Shown piece by piece: positions 8,755 through 15,520 of a stretch of DNA of 64,000 nt. Position 1 is the stretch's first letter, and each line of letters begins with the position of its first letter. Position numbers and translations under genes: made by a program. The notes under the pieces were generated by a model. The model made no database searches and had not been told where the DNA came from. It saw only the letters and a program-made list of their open reading frames with translations. The DNA is from an uncultured Oscillospiraceae bacterium (lineage in GTDB: Bacteria; Bacillota; Clostridia; Oscillospirales; Acutalibacteraceae), in contig USGT01000002.1 of NCBI GenBank assembly GCA_900554335.1, positions 1-64,000 on the forward strand. Reading direction: 5' to 3'.

Positions 8755-8781
8755 GCTCCGATTTTCTCGGAGCATTTTTTT
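8755..8781 (+). terminator. Terminator of 5S copy 2
   Basis: GCTCCGA (8755-8761) pairs with TCGGAGC (8767-8773), then A and seven T. The T-run touches the stop codon of the facing gene at 8780. Confidence 0.8.
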
Positions 8782-9130
8782 ATATCATCAATCTGCTTTC
8801 AGAATTTAGCTCAAGAATAAGCGAAACAATATCAATCGGCCTAGCTTCTTCCTCTTCCAAATTTTTGAATATTTCTTCGTCTTCATGCAAAAGAGGCACG
8901 GATCTTGAACTCGCTCTAAGAGCCTCTAAAACGCCGATGCTATGACAAAAATCTATGTTAGGGCTTCTGCGAAGTTTATATGGTGATTGTTTCTTCTCGG
9001 CCACAGGCTTAACAGAAATTTTAGAATTATTATTATTATATGTTTCACCCGCAAATGCGCTAGCAGAACAAAAACTTAACCCCAAAATTGCTGATAAACT
9101 CAAAGTAAAAATTTTATTAACGACTTTCAT
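8780..9130 (-). CDS. Small secreted protein, tandem paralogue 2 (unknown function)
   Basis: The 116-residue product has a signal peptide sharing KIFTLSLSAILGLSFCSA with its neighbour and cleavage expected after AFA (about residue 27). The mature part has an Asn run, then KLRRSPNIDF and an acidic segment (EEIFKNLEEEEARP), ending in a helix-like IDIVSLILELNSES that resembles the C-terminal helix of other proteins in this island. ATG 9130 follows GGAGG. The same-strand upstream region is conserved with copy 1, including a GTATAC-centred block. Function unknown; presumably a surface or secreted product. Confidence 0.75.
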   Translation of the reverse strand: MKVVNKIFTLSLSAILGLSFCSASAFAGETYNNNNSKISVKPVAEKKQSPYKLRRSPNIDFCHSIGVLEALRASSRSVPLLHEDEEIFKNLEEEEARPIDIVSLILELNSESRLMI

Positions 9131-9319
9131 GTAATCCTCCATATTTAATTTTATATTAAGATTAATATCACAATTTTAGAGTTTTGTATACATAAAAATA
9201 ATATTTCAGAGTTTCAACTCAAAAGACCGAATTTATTAAAAAAAAATTAGTAAATTAATATGATTTATTTTTAAAATAACAAAAAACGTCTAAAAATGTC
9301 TAAATTTGCAAAAAATAAG

Positions 9320-9347
9320 AGCCTAGCCTTTAAAGCTAAGCCTTTTT
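9320..9347 (-). terminator. Terminator after the 9363 gene, possibly bidirectional
   Basis: AGCCTAGC (9320-9327) pairs with GCTAAGCC (9335-9342), allowing two G-T pairs, over a seven-base loop. The minus strand continues with TTATTTTTT and the plus strand with TTTTT. It lies just past the stop of the secreted-protein gene at 9363. Confidence 0.65.
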
Positions 9348-9362
9348 AACTGACTGAGCAGC

Positions 9363-9908
9363 TTAATTTTGCTGTGTTCTAGAAGATTCTTCTTCAAATT
9401 CGGCAAGCGAATCTGCCAACATATCAAGAATACGGTTCAACATTTTTCTTTCTCTTTTCATGCCATATTCAACGGTAATAAATTGCCAATAAGAAAATTT
9501 AAGCATTAAAAAATTCTTGTTTACCATGAACTCCTCAGCAAGATTTACTGCATTTTCTGGCAATTTAAATATATCTTTAAACTCGCCAAGCATTCCCCGT
9601 TTAAGACTTTCTAATAATCTATTTATTTCGTCGCCACCATTAAAGCATATCCAAAAAGGAAAATCAATTAATGCTGGGTGTTGTTCATTGCTGCTAGATC
9701 CAGGAACAGTATAATCCATATCATCTTCAGTAACATCTGGCGTTACACTGCTCTCCCCTGGAGTCACACTGCTTTCATCTAAAAACACAGGAGTTTGCAT
9801 TTTACTTTCGCTCACGTTGCCATGAACAGCAGATGCAGAACTGCTAGATATAATTGTTCCTAAACTTAAAATTGATGCTAAAACCGCATTTAATTCAAAT
9901 TTTTTCAC
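9363..9908 (-). CDS. Secreted protein of the local paralogue family (divergent member)
   Basis: The 181-residue product begins MKKFELNAVLASILSLGTI, then a Ser/Ala-rich stretch with cleavage probably near SASA (about residue 27), matching the signal peptides of the next genes upstream. A repeated ESSVTPGESSVTPDVTED segment (about 45-65) is Thr/Pro/acidic-rich and linker-like. The last 100 residues look helical, and KLPENAVNLAEEFM plus RKMLNRILDMLADSL align loosely with the FPK-motif and C-terminal helix of the neighbours. No catalytic motif is visible. It lies 25 bases after the 9934 gene, so they are probably co-transcribed. Confidence 0.75.
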   Translation of the reverse strand: MKKFELNAVLASILSLGTIISSSSASAVHGNVSESKMQTPVFLDESSVTPGESSVTPDVTEDDMDYTVPGSSSNEQHPALIDFPFWICFNGGDEINRLLESLKRGMLGEFKDIFKLPENAVNLAEEFMVNKNFLMLKFSYWQFITVEYGMKRERKMLNRILDMLADSLAEFEEESSRTQQN

Positions 9909-9933
9909 TAAAATTTCATCCTTTTATTTTATA

Positions 9934-10509
9934 TTAGCCATTAATTAATTTGCAAATTTCTTCAAGATCACAAAAAATTCTGTCTTCTGTTTTTAGCCCA
10001 TTTACAACTGAGCATGCTTCAAGAGAAGCTAAATTACGTAAAAGCTCGGCACTATTTTCTAAAGCTTTTAAAATAAATTCATCAGCAGTTGACGGGAATT
10101 TTTCCCAACCTACGTTTTTAAAGAAGCTCTTAACTCTTATGTTCCACTTTTTGCTGCGTTTACTTAAGTGTTTTAATCTTGAATCTATTAATTTTTTTAA
10201 TGACTTTTTTTGTTCTACGCATGTTTTTATTAAATCTGACTTTTTATCTTTTTGTTTCTTAGAATTTTCATCAACAGTTATTATCGGGCTAGATCTTCTA
10301 AGTTGAGTTTCTTTCTTTTCACATTTCTTTGATTCAAAAAACTGTTTAGCACCTAATGGCCCATCTTGTTGTCTGTAAATAGTAATGCGTCTTCCGATTC
10401 TTTGATTTGCAGTTTCTTTTTCTCCTTTAGCAGCAAACACAGAACCGCCGCAAACTACTCCTAAGCTTAAAGCTGATGCTACCACTGCACTTAGTTTGAT
10501 TTTTTTCAC
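9934..10509 (-). CDS. Secreted protein of the local paralogue family (basic, 191 residues)
   Basis: GTG 10509, with GAGGAAAA upstream, gives a signal peptide VKKIKLSAVVASALSLGVV with cleavage near FAA. This is nearly the same as in the genes at 10866 and 11340. The mature half is strongly basic (KKEKKQKDKK-like clusters), followed by a helical region carrying KFPSTADEFILKALENSAEL, the local FPxTxxEF motif. The frame is open upstream of the GTG, but those codons lack a ribosome site. TTGACA occurs about 40 bases upstream but without a well-spaced -10. Function unknown. Confidence 0.76.
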   Translation of the reverse strand: MKKIKLSAVVASALSLGVVCGGSVFAAKGEKETANQRIGRRITIYRQQDGPLGAKQFFESKKCEKKETQLRRSSPIITVDENSKKQKDKKSDLIKTCVEQKKSLKKLIDSRLKHLSKRSKKWNIRVKSFFKNVGWEKFPSTADEFILKALENSAELLRNLASLEACSVVNGLKTEDRIFCDLEEICKLING

Positions 10510-10865
10510 TGTTATTTTCCTCGCAATTATAAATATATTTAAATATGTCAAATGTGACTATCTATCTGATTTTTTTAAAGCTATTGCTTTGTTTATTTCA
10601 TAAATCGTAATCTAAATTAATTTTTCACTTGCCTGCTAAAAATTATTTTAGCAAACTTTTTTGAATGCTCTCTAAAATTTTCACTCAATTATATGCTTTT
10701 GCGCAGCTAGGCAACACCGTTATCTGCCAAAGAAAGCAGCTTTTTCAAGGCCTTTGATTTTAAATGTCGGGCACTCTTGCACATTTTTAAGTAAAAATTA
10801 CTTTAAAAACTAAAACATCATTTAATTTAGATTTTTCTATTGATAATTAACTTTTAGCCGCGAAA
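10510..10865. other. Long gap inside the secreted-protein cluster
   Basis: 356 bases without a convincing gene. GCTAAAA/TTTTAGC forms a short inverted repeat near 10634-10651. Bases of about 10690-10785 are richer in G+C than the surroundings and contain small complementary pieces (for example GGCA/TGCC). This could be a decayed gene or a small RNA, but I see no promoter-terminator pair and no readable reading frame. Confidence 0.35.
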
Positions 10866-11312
10866 CTACGCTCTTTTAGAAACTACGCCTTCAGCAATCA
10901 GCAAAATTCTAAGCATAACTGTGGCTTCGTGGTTCTTATTTTCTTTTATAAGAGTTTCGAGCTCTAAATGCAATGATTCCACGAACTCTTGTGAGTTTTC
11001 GCTAAAAAGTAAGCAAACAAACTCTTCGACTGATTTCGGGAAATCTTCAAATAATTCCACGCCTTCGAGTTCATCCAATAACAAATCTAAAATTTGGCCA
11101 TTTTTGCTTAAAAACATTTCCACAATCAACGGCATCTTTTTGCTTTCTTCACTAAAAAGCCTAGCATTCTGCCTTACAAGGGTCGTTGTAACAGGCTCTT
11201 GAGGCAATTTGGGCGTAACCTGCCCTGATGATGAAGCGCATGCAAAACCGCTGCAAGCTGCCCCTAAACTCAAAACCGGCGCTACTACTGCGCTTAATTT
11301 AATTTTTTTCAT
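10866..11312 (-). CDS. Secreted protein of the local paralogue family (148 residues)
   Basis: Signal peptide KKIKLSAVVAPVLSLGAACSG with cleavage expected near ACA (about residue 26). The mature domain has EMFLSKNGQILDLLLDEL, then DFPKSVEEF, then SQEFVESLHLELETLI and a final helix EATVMLRILLIAEGV. These line up without large gaps with the product of 11340-11849, marking two diverged copies of one small helical domain. The start is ATG at 11312, close behind the 11340 gene (27 bases). No cysteines remain after the signal region and no enzyme motif is visible. Function unknown. Confidence 0.78.
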   Translation of the reverse strand: MKKIKLSAVVAPVLSLGAACSGFACASSSGQVTPKLPQEPVTTTLVRQNARLFSEESKKMPLIVEMFLSKNGQILDLLLDELEGVELFEDFPKSVEEFVCLLFSENSQEFVESLHLELETLIKENKNHEATVMLRILLIAEGVVSKRA

Positions 11313-11339
11313 TTTTCCTCACTTCGAATAATTATAAAA

Positions 11340-11849
11340 TTACCATTCTCTTGAATCCATAACATGTTGAATCATTTCGCAAATTTGAAGCATAATTGAG
11401 GCTTTATCTGTTTTTTCTTCTTCCACAAGCCTTACCATTTCTGAATCCAAACAATTTAAAAATTCTCCTGAATTGCTGCCAAATGCGAAAGAAGCTAATT
11501 CTCTAGCCGTTTTTGGGAACCAATCTGGTGTAACATTTTTAAGCTCTTCTAACAAAGAAGTCGCGATTTCACCATAATTAGCTAAAAACATTTCTGCGCT
11601 CAAATCCATGCTGTTTGTTCTTAAATATTTATTGCTGTCCCATTCAAAATCATCCGACAGATCAGACGTTATGTCGATAAAATTTTCCGTTATATCTTCA
11701 GAAACTACCGTGTCAAATCCGATATTAACGGGTTCTTCACTGAAATTCGGCATCCCCGAGCCTTCTTTAGCAGCAAATGCAGACCCGCCGCAAGCCACAC
11801 CTAAACTCAAAGCCACTGCTGCAACTGCGCTTAGCTTAAACTTTTTCAT
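11340..11849 (-). CDS. Secreted protein of the local paralogue family (169 residues)
   Basis: Signal peptide KKFKLSAVAAVALSLGVACGG with cleavage near AFA. An acidic Asp/Ser/Thr-rich linker (about 30-80) is followed by the shared helical domain: EMFLANYGEIATSLLEEL, WFPKTARELASFAFGSNSGEF, EMVRLVEEEK and ASIMLQICEMI. About a third of positions match the 10866 product by eye, with FPK, SNSxEF and the (I/V)ML helix kept. The shared layout is export signal, variable linker, conserved helical C-domain. Function unknown. Confidence 0.78.
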   Translation of the reverse strand: MKKFKLSAVAAVALSLGVACGGSAFAAKEGSGMPNFSEEPVNIGFDTVVSEDITENFIDITSDLSDDFEWDSNKYLRTNSMDLSAEMFLANYGEIATSLLEELKNVTPDWFPKTARELASFAFGSNSGEFLNCLDSEMVRLVEEEKTDKASIMLQICEMIQHVMDSREW

Positions 11850-11889
11850 GAATATACTCCTTGTCTAAAATGAAATCATTGGCCCATGG

Positions 11890-12378
11890 CTAAATCTCTT
11901 CAGCTATTTGAAATGCAAGAGAAGCTCTTATATGATTCAAATTTTTACGAATTAAATTCAAAACTTCAGCACGAAGTTCACTTACGGAACAATCCGGCCC
12001 CAACCTTTTTATGAATCTAATTGTGCTACCAAAACCATAATCAATGGAATGAAGTGCTGCAATAGCAAACACAACTTTTATTCCACAGCAAGGGTTATGA
12101 ATGTTAAAAAAACCACTAGACCCCATTGTTACATGAGTTCTAAGTAAGGATTCAAATGAAAAATCTTCTTTCTTCAATTCTTCACGATTTAATCCACTCA
12201 CAAAATAAGTCATGTTCCTATAATTAAAATAGTATTTAATACCACTTATCACCTGTTGAGGTTTTTCTATGCCGGCAAGGTCATTATCCCCTGATGCAAA
12301 TGTGCTCGTTGTTAAACCCATAGGTATGCAAAAACTAAGGCCTAAAGCTACCGCTTTTTTTAATAAACTTCTTTTCAC
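11890..12378 (-). CDS. Secreted protein with the island's C-terminal helix (162 residues)
   Basis: GTG 12378 follows GAGGAGG; the signal peptide runs to about residue 29 (KKAVALGLSFCIPMGLTTST, then FASG). The middle has a Cys-Cys pair (NPCCGIK). The C-terminus, ELRAEVLNLIRKN then NHIRASLAFQIAEEI, matches LELETLIKEN then NHEATVMLRILLIAE in the 10866 product, so it is a distant member of the same family. It has its own promoter at 12410-12438 and may start the unit running through 11340 and 10866. Function unknown. Confidence 0.76.
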   Translation of the reverse strand: MKRSLLKKAVALGLSFCIPMGLTTSTFASGDNDLAGIEKPQQVISGIKYYFNYRNMTYFVSGLNREELKKEDFSFESLLRTHVTMGSSGFFNIHNPCCGIKVVFAIAALHSIDYGFGSTIRFIKRLGPDCSVSELRAEVLNLIRKNLNHIRASLAFQIAEEI

Positions 12379-12409
12379 TTTTACACCTCCTCGTGTTTAC
12401 CCACGGGTT

Positions 12410-12438
12410 AATCTATCATAAACCCTTAATTTTGTCAA
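12410..12438 (-). promoter_or_regulatory. Promoter of the 11890 secreted-protein gene
   Basis: Minus-strand TTGACA (12433-12438), 17-base spacer, TAGATT (12410-12415), about 32 bases before the GTG. Confidence 0.6.
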
Positions 12439-12507
12439 TATGATTCTTTAATTCAATGAATATATTCCAATTATAAAACCATAATATAAATTTTTATATG
12501 TAAAATT

Positions 12508-13347
12508 TTACCTTACAATGCTTTGGTCAATATACCAAAATATTGCTATCGCAGTGTCTATGTTTTCCACGCACGATATTCCGCCTTTAACTTCCAAAGT
12601 TTCATAGAAAGGCCTTACTTTAAAAAGGCTTTCTAGAACAGCTTCAATATGGCACTGAAATTTAAAAAGCAAATCCCTTTCTTCTTTGCGAATTAATTTA
12701 TCAAGGCTTTTCGTTCTTCCCCTAAGTTTGCGCATATTTAGCGTCATTTTATGCTCTTTCCAAAGATTAAGGCTATCAAGGTCTTGCTCTTTATTTATTT
12801 CGTCAAGATCTCGAATAGAACACATAGCATAATAGTAAACCACCACGTTAAGCGGAACGAGCTCTTTCTCATCCCATTGCTTACCAAACTGCTTTCTAAC
12901 GCGGTTTTTAAAAAATTTTAAATCGTAGTAACCATTGCGCCCCCTAAAAGAAATGCCCGTGCAAAAGTCAATGTCAAATACATTCTTGGCAACTCTTACT
13001 TTTTTGAATATTTCTGCATTGTAAATTTCATCTTCAAGATTTTTGATTTTTTCGCAAATTTCATATTTATTAATTGCCACAGGAACAGCTACTTCCAGCT
13101 GTTTTAATTCTCCAAAACCTTTGGGGGCTTCTATTGACTCGCTGAAAGCGTCTAGCTTCCTTCTTTTGTGGCCAGTTTGCACAGCTTGGCCTTCGCTTTT
13201 AACGCGCTCGCTCAAAGGCGCTGAGTCAGAAAATACTCTCTTTTTAACGTGGTGCCCGCTTGCATAAACTGGATTTAAAGCCGAAGCAGAAAAAATCATT
13301 GACGATAAAGCCAATGAATAAATTTTTAAAAGCTTATTATTCCTCAT
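12508..13347 (-). CDS. Secreted protein of unknown function (279 residues)
   Basis: Signal peptide NNKLLKIYSLALSSMIFSAS with cleavage near VYA (about residue 29). A low-complexity basic section (VKKRVF to HKRRKLDAF) precedes a helical, charged body with NVVVYYYAMCSIRDLDEI and a long Lys/Arg/Glu-rich helix (about 180-225). The end, CVENIDTAIAIFWYIDQSI, is only faintly like the C-terminal helix of the neighbours. It is the largest and most upstream gene of the cluster. HKRRK looks like a basic patch rather than a cleavage site. I recognise no family. Confidence 0.72.
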   Translation of the reverse strand: MRNNKLLKIYSLALSSMIFSASALNPVYASGHHVKKRVFSDSAPLSERVKSEGQAVQTGHKRRKLDAFSESIEAPKGFGELKQLEVAVPVAINKYEICEKIKNLEDEIYNAEIFKKVRVAKNVFDIDFCTGISFRGRNGYYDLKFFKNRVRKQFGKQWDEKELVPLNVVVYYYAMCSIRDLDEINKEQDLDSLNLWKEHKMTLNMRKLRGRTKSLDKLIRKEERDLLFKFQCHIEAVLESLFKVRPFYETLEVKGGISCVENIDTAIAIFWYIDQSIVR

Positions 13348-13440
13348 AAATAATGCCGTCCTTTTTTAGTCTATAAATTTTTTCATTATAAAAATTGTAT
13401 TTTTACTTTAACATTTTTATAACTGCAAAGCAATTTGGGC

Positions 13441-13478
13441 AAAAAAATTTGAGAGTATAAATAAATCTTTACACTCTC
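13441..13478 (-). terminator. Terminator of serS
   Basis: GAGAGTATAAA (13451-13461) pairs with TTTACACTCTC (13468-13478) with one mismatch; the minus strand continues with AAATTTTTTT. It lies 18 bases past the serS stop. Confidence 0.6.
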
Positions 13479-13495
13479 TTTCGAAATAAATATAT

Positions 13496-14761
13496 TTATT
13501 TGATGATATCTGTTCCCATATATTGCCTTAAAACCTCAGGGACTTCAACTGTGCCTTCGCTTGTTTGGTAATTTTCAAGAATTGCCGCAACAGTTCTTCC
13601 AACTGCAAGGCCCGAGCCATTCAAAGTGTGAGCAAACTGAGCTTTATCTTTGGGGCTGTCTTTAAACCTTGCTTGGAGTCTTCTTGCCTGGTAATCTTCA
13701 AAATTCGAGCAAGAAGAAATTTCAACATATCTTCCGTAAGAAGGCATCCAAACTTCAATATCATAAGTCTTAGCAGAAGAAAATCCTAAATCTCCCGTCG
13801 AGAGGCAAACTACTCTGTAAGGAATTTTCAAAAGTTGAAGTAAGTTCTCAGCGTCAGCGGTTAATTTTTCGAGTTCATCGTAAGAATTTTCCGGGCGAAC
13901 AAACTTAACAAGCTCAACTTTATTAAACTGATGCTGGCGAATAAGGCCTCTTGTGTCTCTTCCTGCAGAGCCCGCTTCAGCTCTGAAACAAGCTGTGTAA
14001 GCGCAGTATTTAATAGGCAGTTTCGTGCCGTCGAGAATCTCATTTCTGTGCATGTTAGTCACAGGCACCTCAGCCGTAGGAACAAGATAATAATCGCCGT
14101 TTTCAAGTTTAAAAGCGTCTTCTTTAAACTTAGGAAGTTGGCCTGTGCCCGTCATTGAATCTGAGTTAACAATAAACGGCGGCAAAATTTCGGTGTAACC
14201 TTTTGAAGTGTGAGTATTCAAAAAGAAGTTTATAACCGAGCGTTCAAGCCTTGCGCCCATTCCTTTGTAAACATGGAATCTCGTTCCGGTGATTTTCGCT
14301 GCAGTTTCAGGGTCTAAGATGCCAAGTTTCTTTCCAATTTCCCAGTGCGGCAGGACCTGATCTTTCCGTGGCTCGCCCCATCTTCTAACTTCAACGTTTT
14401 CTGAATCATCTTTCCCAACAGGAACAGATTCATGCGGAACATTCGGGATTGAAAGCAAAATTTGCCTTTGCTTTTCTTCGAGCTCAGAAATCTTAGCCCT
14501 CAAAGAAGAAATTTTTTCAGAAAGGGTTTTCATTTCTTTCATTATTTCTGCTGTGTCTTTACCCTCTTTTTTCATTTGAGGAATCTTCTTGCTAACGTCG
14601 TTTTGGCGGGCTTTTTCGCTTTCCATTTCGCCCATCAAATTTCTTCTTTCGGCGTCTATTTCAATAACTTCGTCCACCATGCTATCAAGATTAGCATTGC
14701 GGTTTTTCATTGCTTTTTTTACTAAGTCGGGATTACTTCTTATGAACTTAATATCCAGCAT
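13496..14761 (-). CDS. serS: Seryl-tRNA synthetase
   Basis: This class II synthetase charges tRNA-Ser. The N-terminal coiled-coil arm that reads the tRNA variable arm spans about 25-105 (heptads around [14 protein letters not shown]). Motif 2 is [20 protein letters not shown] and motif 3 is [19 protein letters not shown]. The 421-residue length is normal. ATG 14761 ([11 protein letters not shown]) is preceded by GGGAG at eight bases; alternative starts five codons upstream are unlikely. It follows rsmG by about 50 bases and probably ends the yidC-mnmE-mnmG-rsmG unit. No T-box leader is seen. Confidence 0.95.
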   Translation of the reverse strand: MLDIKFIRSNPDLVKKAMKNRNANLDSMVDEVIEIDAERRNLMGEMESEKARQNDVSKKIPQMKKEGKDTAEIMKEMKTLSEKISSLRAKISELEEKQRQILLSIPNVPHESVPVGKDDSENVEVRRWGEPRKDQVLPHWEIGKKLGILDPETAAKITGTRFHVYKGMGARLERSVINFFLNTHTSKGYTEILPPFIVNSDSMTGTGQLPKFKEDAFKLENGDYYLVPTAEVPVTNMHRNEILDGTKLPIKYCAYTACFRAEAGSAGRDTRGLIRQHQFNKVELVKFVRPENSYDELEKLTADAENLLQLLKIPYRVVCLSTGDLGFSSAKTYDIEVWMPSYGRYVEISSCSNFEDYQARRLQARFKDSPKDKAQFAHTLNGSGLAVGRTVAAILENYQTSEGTVEVPEVLRQYMGTDIIK

Positions 14762-14815
14762 TATCATCACTCCCAATTAATTTTCAAAATTAAAACAAGC
14801 TGATTTTAACACAAT

Positions 14816-15520
14816 CTAAAGTGCAGCGGAAGAGATTTTAGAATTTTTTCTAGGGTATTTTTTTGGCGTCTCGGATTTCTTCCTAATGACCACAATGCTT
14901 CTTTTGCCTTTTTCCAAAGGAAGCTCGCAGTGAAACTCCGCTTCCAAAACCCCGCCGAGAAGCGAAATCGCACGATTTGCAGCCTTAACTTCTTCAGAAA
15001 TTTCGGGCCCTTTAAGCGCAACTAAACATCCCCCGGTTTTAACGTAGCCAAGGCAATATTCCGCCAAAACATTAAGCGGTGCAACTGCTCTTGAAACAGC
15101 AAAATCGTATTTTTCACGGTAATTTTCGGTATGCGCGAGTTCTTCGGCTCTGGCGTGAATTATATCCGCGCTGATTTCAATTTTAGAAGCCAAATTTTTA
15201 AGAAAAGTAACCCTTTTGTTAAGGCTGTCAACCAGCGTGAGGTTTATGCCGGGGTTTAAAATTTTCAAAGGAACCCCCGGGAATCCTGCGCCCGTTCCAA
15301 CGTCTATAACTTTTGCACCTTCATTTATTTTCATGAATTTGCAAATTATTATGCTGTCTAAAAAGTGTTTTATTGCAACATCGTCGGGTTCTTTGATTGA
15401 TGTCAAATTAGTGTGAGCGTTATATTCAAGCAAATAATTTTTGTAAATTTCAAACTGCTCGAGTTGGCGCTCGCTTAAGTTTAAACCAAATTTTTCAGCC
15501 TCGGTTTTTAAAAGATTCAA
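14816..15520 (-). CDS. rsmG: 16S rRNA (guanine-N7) methyltransferase RsmG
   Basis: RsmG (GidB) methylates G527 of 16S rRNA using SAM; its loss gives low-level streptomycin resistance in several bacteria. The SAM site VIDVGTGAGFPGVPLKI is at about 57-73, and DFAVSRAVAPLNVLAEYC follows. I chose TTG 15520: AGAGGTGG sits seven bases upstream, and the start overlaps the mnmG TGA stop by four bases (TTGA), a typical coupling arrangement. This gives 234 residues. An upstream TTG in frame would add 13 residues. Confidence 0.93.
   Translation of the reverse strand: MNLLKTEAEKFGLNLSERQLEQFEIYKNYLLEYNAHTNLTSIKEPDDVAIKHFLDSIIICKFMKINEGAKVIDVGTGAGFPGVPLKILNPGINLTLVDSLNKRVTFLKNLASKIEISADIIHARAEELAHTENYREKYDFAVSRAVAPLNVLAEYCLGYVKTGGCLVALKGPEISEEVKAANRAISLLGGVLEAEFHCELPLEKGKRSIVVIRKKSETPKKYPRKNSKISSAAL

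Larger units (their letters stand above)
7588..9290. repeat. Tandem duplication: 5S rRNA plus a secreted-protein gene
   Basis: Segment about 7588-8330 is repeated at about 8523-9290. In both, in the same order, are a TTGACA/TATAGT promoter, an identical 116-nt 5S rRNA, the same 80-base spacer with TTATCCACA, a GCTCCGA/TCGGAGC terminator, an opposing small secreted-protein gene and its upstream region. The rRNA part is offset by 935 bases and the gene starts by 964. The rRNA and terminator are almost unchanged and the signal peptides nearly so, but the mature proteins have diverged strongly. Segment ends are approximate. Confidence 0.85.

Noticed and set aside
7588..9290. Possible insertion sequence explaining the duplicated 5S units
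   Set aside because: No transposase, no terminal inverted repeats and no target-site duplications are visible; a simple tandem duplication fits better.
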